Assembly (NCBI GenBank): GCA_963989385.1
Contig: OZ022508.1
Span: 30,340,166 to 30,404,165 of the forward strand
Direction: 5' to 3'
From: Ctena decussata
Lineage: Eukaryota; Mollusca; Bivalvia; Lucinida; Lucinidae
Length of the DNA: 64,000 nucleotides
Shown here: piece after piece, positions 22,188 through 32,353 of the stretch
Numbering within the stretch: position 1 is the stretch's first letter
How the letters are laid out: every line of letters starts with the position of its first letter
Position numbers and translations under genes: made by a program
The notes under the pieces: generated by a model
The model's database searches: none
Told to the model about the DNA's origin: nothing
The model's input: only the letters and a program-made list of their open reading frames with translations

Positions 22188-22702
22188 GAGGACTTCATGG
22201 ACTACCACTTACTGAGTCCAGTGGATACCATTTTTGTCAGACCCTGCTGTTTTTGGAACACATGTATTGCAGCCAGTGTTTTTGCCAAATGTAAAAAATG
22301 CTCAACAGACCACATTGGGTCACATACGTTTGTAGATTTTGAATAACAATCGTAATGACTAAGTACTAGTATATATCATAGTTGACTTATCTCTGCATTC
22401 TCTGGATACAGGTAAATCAAGCTTGTTAATTGTTAATACCAAAATACTTGGAGACCAAAAGTTGCGAGCCAAAAATACTATCAGACCAAAAACTACGAAT
22501 TAATACTGCTAAACACTGTTTCCAGCCATGTTGAACACCGGCCAGACACTGACAAATGTCATATTATGCTCTGTCAGATGTCATTTTCTGCCCTGTCATC
22601 TTTAACACTGGCTAGCCGAAGTTAAATTGGCCAGGACAGAATAATCTTTTTGGTGATTCGCAGTGTTTAACAGTATTGATATGCCTATGTATGCAATTCT
22701 AA

Positions 22703-22880
22703 GTATTAGAATAGATATGTCTTAGCAAACAGTGCAGACCCAGGTCAGACTGCTCCTAGAGGAGCAGTCTGACCAGGGTCTACACTGTTTGCCGTTCCAT
22801 CTGCATCTTTTGGATGCATTACTGCATTGTAAAACTAAACTGTTAAATTTTTATGGCAATTACAGTAATTATTGTTGGTG
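22703..22880. repeat. Hairpin repeat family F, copy 3
   Basis: gcaaacagtgcagacccagg/tcagactgctcctagaggag/cagtctgaccagggtctac forms a long hairpin. The same 3' flank (catctgcatcttttgg, gcattactgcattg) accompanies other copies. Confidence 0.65.
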
Positions 22881-23809
22881 TCCCAATTTTGTGAATGTTT
22901 ATGGTACTTTAAGATTAATTTTTCAAGGAATAAAGCATCAAGCCTCAGAGCTGCAGAGCCTTACATTTATTTGCTAGTCATGCTATAAGTATTCAAATGT
23001 GCTACAGTGCTGGAAATTCACAAGATTTATGTGGTGGCCCAAAAACTAAACAGACCTAACTTTCAGTGGCTCAAAATAGCCAATACCTACAGTTCCCATT
23101 CATTTATTGCCAGAAAGATAGATTTTGGCCACTAAAGGTGATAGTTTGGAGATATCTGGTGGCCCGAGACAAAATTAGACACATTTGGCCACTGGGCCAC
23201 TGGCTGTTTCCAACACTGTTGCAATGATTGTACCTTGCCTCTTCATGATATAGTATTCTTATCCATGTGTTCCATATCGAACTCTCAATTCGATAATTCT
23301 GTTGCTTCTCAGTTCACTTCTCTAAAAATACACCTGTTGGGGCCCCTTATGAATTCTCCATTAAAACATGGCTCCTTGCCAATTTATAGCTGCTGCAGTA
23401 TGTATTGATGGATAATTCATGAGAAATGCTGTCAGAAAAAATGCCAAATACCCCTTCTTAAGAGGCCTGGTTCTACTGTCTCATAAAAGACCCTTCCATT
23501 TATGTTTGTATTGTCCAATTTAGACATTGTAGAACTGCAAACAAACAACAAAGATTATCGGAACAAAGGCCATTGATAAGATGCACAAAATAGATGGAAA
23601 CTTGCAAAATAAAATGTCTGGGTACCACTGGAGTAAAGAAGGTGTTTGTCTCAAAGTTGAAGTAACTAATAAAGCATGCTGTTTTACCGATAAAGAGTTG
23701 TGCACAATTATGTATATATGATTATGTATGAAGGTTGTTTTGTTCTCAAGAGTATGTTAATGAAAGCTTGTGTGTATAGAAGTTTTTTGAATGCTTTTCC
23801 AGTGTTCCA
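22881..23809. other. Gene-free intergenic sequence
   Basis: No ORF with family features, no palindrome of note and no RNA gene seen. It is ordinary AT-rich intergenic DNA. Confidence 0.45.
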
Positions 23810-24002
23810 GATAAGAATGGATTACAGGAATAATTTAGGGATAATTTTCCATAACTCTCTATAAAAACATATGTTGTGACCCCTCATTAGAACCGTCCCG
23901 TCGAGACGGTTCTAATGAGGTATCACAACATATGTTTTCATTGAGGAATAAGAAAAATTACCTTTGAATTATCATAAATACCCCCTCTTATCTGAAGCTC
24001 TG
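23810..24002. repeat. Foldback MITE family C, copy 4
   Basis: CAGTGTTCCAGATAAGA to CTTATCTGAAGCTCTG with the tgtgacccctcattagaacc hairpin core. Confidence 0.88.
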
Positions 24003-24633
24003 TTTCATTAGTATACTGGTTATGAATAAGCATACATGCATTCTGATGCAGTTTTTGATATGAAACATTTAAGAAAACTGAGATAAAATGGAACAAAAGG
24101 TAACGGTACCCTTCCATGTTTCCCCACCACTTTTACAAAGGAAGATGACTTCTTTTTTCCCTGGGCAACAAAACCTCCCTAGAAGGGTCTACTGAGTACT
24201 CTTGAAGAATTTGCTCCTCTAGGAGCAAATTCTTTAAAGTTGACCTTGACATCATAGAGAATGAAGGCAAAAATGAAAATGGCAGAGTACCTGAAAGTGT
24301 ATCTATTTTCTGTAATCTGTCAAAGCCATTAGAGTAAATGCTGTAGGCCCAGGATGGGGTCTGCACTGTGTCAAATTCAGTTGCTATATAAAACAGTCCA
24401 TATAAACAGGACAACAAAAAGACCAGTTTGGAAGCAATGAAATGCTGGCAATGTCCTTAATCATTCTGACTATTTAGGTGTATGGTCACAGTTCCATGTT
24501 TTTCACCAGTTTTGCGAACTTAAAGGGGAACAACTTTGGTGAGTTCCTTTTCACTTCATACAAGAGGAGGAAACCCTTCCAAAAGGGGTCTAGACTACTT
24601 TAACAGGCAAAAATTAGATAAGCACGGGCTGAC

Positions 24634-24836
24634 CAGTGCTCCAGATAAGAAGGTGTAACAGGTATAAATCAGGGATAATTTTTCATATTTCTCCGTAAAA
24701 ACACATGTTGTTACCCATCATTAGAACCGTCTCGCCGAGATGGACCTAATGAGGGGTCACATCATATGTTTTTGTGGAGAAATAAGAAAAAATATCTTAG
24801 AATTATCCTAAATACCCCCTCTTATCTGGAGCTCTG
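24634..24836. repeat. Foldback MITE family C, copy 5
   Basis: CAGTGCTCCAGATAAGA to TCTTATCTGGAGCTCTG; full length, with a few substitutions in the core (acccatcattag). Confidence 0.88.
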
Positions 24837-25047
24837 GTTGACCTCTATTGAGAAGGGAGGCAATAATGAAAATGGAGGTCAACCAGAGTGTACCCTTCCA
24901 CCATAAATATTTCTTTTATAAAATAATGGACTATCAAGTAGTAGATAATGTGGGAATGAATGCTACATGTAGCATGGTGTATGTGATCTGTCAAGTGCAT
25001 TTTGTTGTCGTTTTTTAAATGCAAGTTTATATCAAGCTGCAATAGTT

Positions 25048-25094
25048 GAGTGCTCCAGAGAAAGGTGACCGTTGGAATATATTCAGAGATAATT
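25048..25094. repeat. Family C left-end fragment
   Basis: gagtgctccagagaaaggtg...attcagagataattt is a left terminus of family C. It stops exactly where family A copy 6 begins, and no right half is visible after 25334. Confidence 0.5.
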
Positions 25095-25334
25095 TGAGCC
25101 GCAACACAACAAAACCTACAAAGTAGCATGTGTGTTACACAAAAACTCAGATCAGCCCAGACATCTGCCCAGTCTGATCAATAGTCTTCGCTGTCCGCAT
25201 GGAGGTGGCTTAGATCCTTAGCTACACTTTAAGTGCAAAGTAAAGATGTTGATCAGACTGGTTGGATGCCCAGGCTGATCTGAGTCTGCGCTGGGACCCA
25301 TGCCACTTCGTTGATTTTGTCCCGTCTCGGCTTA
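25095..25334. repeat. Foldback MITE family A, copy 6
   Basis: TGAGCCGCAACACAACAAAA to TTGTCCCGTCTCGGCTTA; full length with a diverged right end. Confidence 0.88.
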
Positions 25335-26548
25335 TATTGTTGTGGAATCATCTTCAGATAGTTTCCTTTTTTAGAGTTCTTTAGTTCCCACCGTCCTACT
25401 AGATTAGATACTGTTTATTTCATTCTGTATTGCCATGTCTCCATACATGTTTATTGTTATAATCTCGTCTTCATTTTCATATCAAAAGCTCAGTACATGT
25501 TTATAAATGTACAATAAAACTATAAAATAGTTGAATAACATTTAGTTTGTTTGATTTTTTGTTTCCTTCCAATTTAGAGACTGTGGACATGAAATTAGCA
25601 GGTGTTCAATTTTCTGCTTGCCAGTTTGTCCAGGGATCCCTCTTACATCTATCAAGACATATATGAGCTAACTCAGTATCTATATATATATCTTCTACGA
25701 ATTTTAAAAACTTGTTTACACTTTCTAGTTCAGTGGTGGTAAGGTTTATTCACTGAATAAGGGATGTCACACCTTTATGATTTAGCATATTATGCATGTG
25801 CAATCAGTGCACTGTTCAAAATCTTTCATCTGGCTAGTTGTGCGTAAATACTTCCTTAGAAGTCATCTCTATGGCTCCTAGAAATGAAAGCATGGAAAAG
25901 GCCAAATTTTGGACTTCCTGATTCGAATGCTAAGACTCTGCCATTGAAATATTTGAACTGTTTCTTTTAGATAAAACTAGATATTTGTGGAAACTGGACC
26001 TAAAACAGCTATTTAGAAGGCCTTGAATAAACGGCTTACAGGCAATACGTCTTGAGCAACAGTTTTAAAACTATAAAAACTTGTTGACTGGCTTTCACCA
26101 AGGCAGTTTAGGCTTTCCAGAAACTGATGCTAATTAATATATCTCTTTGCATAGACATAATTGGATTCTGATAGCTTCTTCGTCTTATTCATTTCACGGT
26201 ATAGCCTGTACATAAAGTTGAATATACTTGGATTTTCTCTCTGACAAGTGATATATAAACACAGGTATGAATTTGGTCTTACAAGCAAATAAATGTTCCA
26301 AAATGATCTGTAAAAGGTGACCACCTCACTAAATATTGGGACAGAAATGTCTGAGCAAACCTTGTAGACCAAAGTCAGGCTGTTCAGGGAGTGCAGTAGT
26401 ATTTCAAATTCTGTCAGCACTTTTGTGTCAAATTGATGATATTTAAATCAGTGAAAGTCGAATCAGCTTAATTTCGGTTTTCAATCGCATCTGCTGCTTA
26501 GATAGCTTATGTCAATATTAAAGCTGTCGTGGTAAGGTATTATGTCAG
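25335..26548. other. Gene-free intergenic sequence
   Basis: AT-rich DNA including AATAAA at about 25511 and a short tatata run (about 25680). No gene or RNA is supported. Confidence 0.4.
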
Positions 26549-27386
26549 TACCCACTGGTCACACAACGTTGAATCTGCATTGAATCAATGTTCAGGGTGT
26601 CCACGGTCAGGGAAAAAGTCAGGGAAAAAATTATTTTCTCAAGGTCAGGGAATTTTGAAATTTTGTCAGGGAATTTTGGAATTTAAGCAAAAAGTCAGGG
26701 AATTTTAAAAAAAAACAAGTCTATGAATGATAAAAACATCAAGAATAAAGGTTAAGGCAGTTCCTTTGTGTTTGGCTATTATCATAATAATAATAATTAT
26801 AAAAATAATTAAAATCACCGGATTGTATTGAGAAGGGTTCTCCAAACACAGCTCAGTTTAATATCTTTTATCAAGTTTGTGCAACTGGTATGATATGTGG
26901 TATGTGCACGATTTTGTACCATACCACATACCCTACTTCTGTGCCAAACCACTGAATGCAATATGAATTGGTCATGGTGGTGGTTGTATTGCCTTCGCTT
27001 GAGCTATAAGTCACTTATGAAAATTGTGTTATTTTTCTCATTTTTAATACTGTTGGCTGTGGTTTCTTGTTTGCTTTGTAACACTTCATCTTCTGTCTTG
27101 TTTATTTAGTCTTTCATTTTGACTCTACTCACTAAATGTCTACAAATTATAAGTTGTCAACATTTCTAACTGATATGATTTAGTATTATATTATGCATTG
27201 CTTAATATTTTAGATATGTTAAGAAAACTTACTGTACAACATTTACATGTATGTTTTAATACGTGGCAACTAAAACATTCTTATTTGTTTGTCTTAGTTA
27301 AATTTCATTCTATCTATTATATGATTGACCAGTTATTCTATGATTTGGAGCTCAATTAACTCTGTGGATAAGGACATTGTGCATTA

Positions 27387-27620
27387 GCATGCCAAAATGG
27401 ACAAAATACAAGTAAACCTAATAAGATTTATATCTGTTCATAAGTATGCACTTCTAAATGAAATTGATAAAGTCTTTTTAGGCCCTTGGAAATTTTAATG
27501 ACATAAAATAGCCTTGTATCGTTAAATTTTGAAGTGCCTAAAAAGACTTAAATCAGTTTCATTTTGAAGTGCATACTTATCTTATTTGGCTAGCTTGTAT
27601 TTTTGTCCATTTTGGCATGC
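27387..27620. repeat. Foldback within the CAGGGTGTCCAC element
   Basis: GCATGCCAAAATGGACAAAA pairs with TTTTTGTCCATTTTGGCATGC. The inner arms include aagtatgcacttc/gaagtgcatactt and aaagtctttttaggc/gcctaaaaagactt. Confidence 0.85.
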
Positions 27621-28070
27621 ATCTAATTTCAAGCACCACATCCAACAGTATAGATTACTTTTGTTAATACATGTACATATATGTATGTAGAAAAAGAAAA
27701 AAATAGAGAACAAAATCAAAGAAAAACAATTAAAAAAACAAAATTAAAGATACTACTTAAGAGTAATACAATGACAATTGGTAGTGATAAAGGTAGTAAG
27801 GGTTGGCTCAAGGGGAGAAGACCAACAGATTTCCCTGTATTATGACATGCATTTAATTTCAAGCACTCATCCAACAGTATAAATAACTTTTGAAAATACA
27901 TGTACATGTATGTATGTAGAAAAAAAAATAGAAAATAAATTCAAAGAAAAAACAAACAAAAAAAAACAAATTAAAAATACATGTATAAAGAGTAATACAA
28001 TTACAGTTGGTAAAGTAAAAGATGGAAAGGGTTGGCTGTAGGGGAGGAGGACGCCAACAGATGTCAGAAC
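27621..28070. repeat. Tandem duplication, two ~225-bp units
   Basis: Units begin taatttcaagcac near 27625 and 27852 and share ccaacagtata, acatgtacat.tatgtatgta and agggttggct. The second copy has diverged. Confidence 0.75.
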
Positions 28071-28384
28071 TTTACATGCAAAATACAAACTCGTTAGTCA
28101 GGGAAATTTGATTTTAGTCAGGGAAAAGTCAGGGAAATGTCAGGGAAATTTGCTTTACTCAAATTGTGGACACCCTGATGTTGATTCGACGTTGAATCAA
28201 CATTGATTGAATGTTGATTTAACGTGTGCCTGCTGGGTAAGGTTCAAATTGTGCTGAAATGGGCAGCCAACCTTAGCTAAAAGTGGACTTGACGGTTACG
28301 CATCAGACCAGTTCTTAAAATTTGTAAAAGAGCTATAGGTTAAGTGCTGGCTTGCTGATCTAGTGGTCCTTACCTGTTAATTAT

Positions 28385-30790
28385 CGCTGATTATGCCCGC
28401 CACTAAAAATGGGGGGCATATAGTATAACCGCTGTCCATACGTACGTCCTGTCCTGTACGTCCTGTCCAGTCTTGTATGTCCCGTATGAAAATGCTTTCC
28501 GTTCGATATCTTTTGAAAACATTGGTGTATTGAATTCATATTTTATACACAGGTATATAATCAAAATACAGGTCAAATTTGATGTTGGGTAAAATCTGTC
28601 TATTATTGTGGGAGTCATTGTCCTTTTTCGACTTCATTTTGTATGAGAAACTGGTTTCCGTTCATTTTCTTTTGAAAACATTGGTGTATTGAATTCACAT
28701 TTTATACACAGGTATATAATCATAAAATACAGGTCAAGATCAATTTAGGGTAAAATCTTTCTGTTATTGGGAGAGTTATGGCCCTTTTTCGACTTCATTT
28801 GTATGAAAAACTGGTTTCAGTTAGTTATCTTTTGAAAAGATTAGTGTATTAGATTCCTATTTTATATACAGGTATATAATCATAAAATATAGGTCAAGTT
28901 CGATTTAGGGTAAACTCTGTCAATTATTATGGGAGTTATGGCCCTTTTTCAACTTTATTTTGTACAAAAAAAATGGTTTCCGTCCATTATATTTTGAAAA
29001 GATTAATGTATTGGATTCATATTTTATACACAGATATATATAATTATAAACTACAGGTCAGGTTCAATTTAGGGTAAAATCCGCCAATTGCTTTTGGAGT
29101 TATGGCCCTTTTTCAACTTCATTACATACAACAAGAATTCCGCGGAATGCTATGTCGCACCTGCATTGCACTTCCACAGTAGCAGAGGTCATGGCCCACT
29201 GATGTTCCATGCAATATTTCAACCAAATACACCAAGTGGTTCTGATTTTGTTGTTTTTGCCATTTTCAGTAAAGGCAGCCATCTTGGATTCTCGACCTGG
29301 CTGAATTTTACCTTTATATGAAATTTGAAAACTATGGGTGCAATGGTTTTGGAGAAATTAATTGAACAGACTTTAACACCAGGGTTAACGTAAATGTAAA
29401 CGTTTTTTGTTGCAGTGGCAAACATCTTGGATTCTCAACCTGGCTGAATTTGATCTTTCTGAAGTATTGCAGTCTGGTCATGCTCCATATAAAATTTAAG
29501 AACCATGGGTGCAGTGGGTTTGGAGAAATTAATTAAATATAGACCTTAACGCCAGGGTTAACGTAAATGTGAGTGCTTTTTTGTTGCAATGGTGCCCATC
29601 TTGGATTCTTGACCTGGCTGAATTTTACCATTCTGAAGTATTGCAGTCTGGTCATGCTCCATATGGAATTTGAGAACAATAGGTGCAGTGGTTTTTAATT
29701 AAATAGAATTTAACGCCAGAGTTAACGTAAAATTAACGTGAACGGAAATTTGTTGCAATGATGGCCATCTTGGATTCTTGACCTGGCTGATTTTTATCAT
29801 TCTGAGGTCTTGCAGTCCGAACATGCTCCATGTAAAATTTATGAACAATGGGTACAGTGGTTTTTAATTTAATTGAATTTAACGCCAGGTTAATGTAAAA
29901 TTAATGTGAACGGAAATTTGTTGCAATGGCGGCCATCTTGGATTCTCGACCAGGCTGATATTTATGATTCTGAGGTCTTGCAGTCTGGTCATGCTCCATA
30001 TGAAATTTGAGAACCATGGGTGCAGTGGTTTTGGAGAAATTAATATTTAACGCCAGGGTTAACGTAAATGTGAACGGACTGACAATAGCGGCCATCTTGG
30101 ATTCTTGACCTGGCTGAATTTTGCCATTCTGAAGTATTGCAGTCTGGTCATGCTCCATATGGAATTTGAGAACAATAGGTGCAGTGGTTTTTAATTAAAT
30201 AGAATTTAACGCCAGAGTTAACGTAAAATTAACGTGAACGGAAATTTGTTGATATGGCGGCCATCTTGGATTCACAACCTGGCTGATTTTTATCATTTTG
30301 AGGTCTTGCAGTCTGGTCATGCTCCATATGAAATTTTTAGAACCATGGGTGCAGTGGTTTTGGAAAAATTAATATCCAACGCCAGGGTTAAAGTAAATGT
30401 GAACAGACTGATGGACGGATGGAAAAACGGACACCTATATCGCACCTTGCCAAAGCAGGTGCGACAAAAATGGTTTCCGTTTGTTACTTTGTAAAAAATA
30501 CTTATTTCCGGGCTTTTTCTTTTGGAAAGTTGCATGACATCCATTTCTATGACAAGATACAGAATTTTATCACATATCACAGTCATGAACCCTCCTCTCA
30601 CACACACACACACACACTTCTCTTGATCCGAGAAGCACAATACATCTGCCAAAGGAAAATAATAAAACATGTACCACACAAGTCTGCCTTTGTGAACCTA
30701 GTTATCCTACAAGTGCCAGTACCTTAAACAAGGCACCATCTTACTTAGGGCACTAGGCGGGGGCATCTGTGTCCTATGGGCACATTCTAG
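28385..30790 (+). mobile_element. Helitron-like non-autonomous element, plus orientation
   Basis: It starts ATGCCCGCCACTAAAAATGG with a GGGGGGCATATAGT partner. Four ~160-bp tandem units follow (28490-29120; ttgaaaacattggtgtattg). It ends with hairpin TGTGTCCTATGGGCACA then TTCTAG followed by TTT. Hairpin plus CTRR is the Helitron 3' signature. A reverse copy is at 37660-38310. A second element (29132-30475) is nested inside. Confidence 0.72.
29132..30475 (-). mobile_element. Hairpin-ended tandem-repeat element (HINE-like), GTCGCACC type
   Basis: It begins CAAG plus AATTCCGCGGAAT and CTATGTCGCACCTGC and ends GCACCTTGCCAAAGCAGGTGCGAC. Between are about seven ~165-bp units with ggccatcttggattc, gtcatgctccatat and aacgccagggttaacgt. 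Flanks acatacaa and aaaaatggtttccg rejoin the host Helitron-like unit. Confidence 0.75.
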
Positions 30791-31086
30791 TTTACTCATG
30801 TTGTTGGAGGGCAGATCATGAAATATTAATTCACAATGGTGAAGTGGCTGAAGCCTGACAACATGTCAGCCAGCAATAATTCATGGTAAGGACAAATTAT
30901 TTAACTCTAACACTGTATAGAATGGAAACACAAGAATATTATGACGCTTTCTGATGGACTATCTTGTGGCGGACATCAACAGATGTACATTTACATCCAA
31001 CATCATCAAGGCGAGAAATATGCACACTGGGAAGTAGCAACTTGATTTATCAAAAAATTTCACATGACACTGCTTCTTATATGCTA

Positions 31087-31302
31087 GGGGAGAGTCGGGT
31101 AACTTCGGACAGCGGGTAAATTCGGACAGTGACATTTTTCCCTTTATATGTCAGTTGTCTGGCACTAAATCAAAACAATAACTGGCAAAACAGTGAAAAT
31201 CCTGATGAGACGGCTCATTATGAGCCGTCTCATCTGGATTTTCACTGTTTGCAATGGTATGTCCAAATTTACCCGCCTGTCCGAAGTTACCCGACTCTCC
31301 CC
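31087..31302. repeat. Foldback MITE with TA target duplication, TIR GGGGAGAGTCGGGTAACTTC
   Basis: TIRs of about 45 bp (GGGGAGAGTCGGGTAACTTC...ggacagcgggtaaa) are almost perfect and bounded by TA. The centre is an aaacagtgaaaatcctgatg hairpin with GGCTCATTATGAGCC, the same core type as family E. Confidence 0.9.
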
Positions 31303-31920
31303 TAAGTGGGGAAAACATTTATGTCATGTTAAAATTACATTTATTGGTTAAGGTGTCATAATAATAGAGGAAATGATGGGAAATAAAAGAAAAGCTAACT
31401 ACAGAGGGAAAAGATAAAACACAAAGAAATACTCTTCAAAATATTTATTGCATAAAAGTATTAGTGAAAGCCCTGTTATAGCAGTATACATTTGAACCTG
31501 AATGGCGATACAAGAGGAAAAGAAACAGAATCACACTAAGTAGTTAAACCTTACAACCTGCACACAGAATTAGAAATCTTTGAAAACAGTGCGAATGTGA
31601 TAGCTTATTATTAGTCAACTGAAGCTTCTCCGTCTGCTATTCTGTTTGTGATATGAGCCACAACACGACAAAACTGATGAAGTGGCATGTGCATCCAGTG
31701 AAGACTCAGATCACCTGGGCACCTGCCCAGTATGATCTGAGTTCGCTGGCCACATGGAGGTAGCTTATCCACCAGGCTGATCAGAGTCTTAGCTGTCGGC
31801 ATTGAGGTAGCTTAAACCCCTAGCTACCCTTGAAGCACATAGCAAGGACTCTGATCAGACTGGGGGATGCCGAGGCAAATCTGAATTTTTGCAGGTTGCA
31901 CATGCCACTTTGTTGTTTTT

Positions 31921-32322
31921 AGCTCACCTGAGCCTTTAGGCTCAGGGTGAGCTATTGTGATCACCAAGTGTCTGTCGTGCGTCGTCCGTCGTGCGTCGTC
32001 AACAATTTGCTATAAATGACATCTTCTCTGAAACCGCTAGCCCTAGGGCTTTGATATTTGGTATGAAGCATTGTCTAGTGAACCTCTCTCAAGTTTGTTC
32101 AAATGGTGGCCTCAGGGTCTAAAATGGCCCTGGGGCAGGGGGTCTTGGGTTTGAAACTAAAAAATACTTAAAAATCTTCTTCTCCAGAACTGCTTGGTTC
32201 AGATGCTTGAAATTTGGTATGTAGCATTGCCTAATGGTCCTCTACCAAGTTTGTTCAAATGGTGGCCCCAGGGTCCAAAATGGCCCTAGGGCAGGGGTCT
32301 TGGGTTCGAAACTAAAATATAC

Positions 32323-32353
<31 letters not shown>

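Larger units (their letters stand above)
26593..28177. mobile_element. TIR element CAGGGTGTCCAC...GTGGACACCCTG with 5-bp target duplication
   Basis: Perfect 12-bp TIRs are flanked by ATGTT (26588-26592 and 28178-28182). The subterminal ends carry repeated TCAGGGAA units in opposite orientation (gtcagggaattttg; agtcagggaaatt). The interior has a 234-bp palindrome and a ~230-bp duplication. No transposase ORF was seen, so it is non-autonomous. Confidence 0.82.
26549..28239. mobile_element. TACCCA...TGGGTA foldback hosting a larger insertion
   Basis: The outer arms (TACCCACTGGTCACACAACG; CGTGTGCCTGCTGGGTA) resemble the 1227-1326 MITE and contain ttgaatc/gattgaa-type inverted units. The interior is occupied by 26593-28177. 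Confidence 0.7.
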
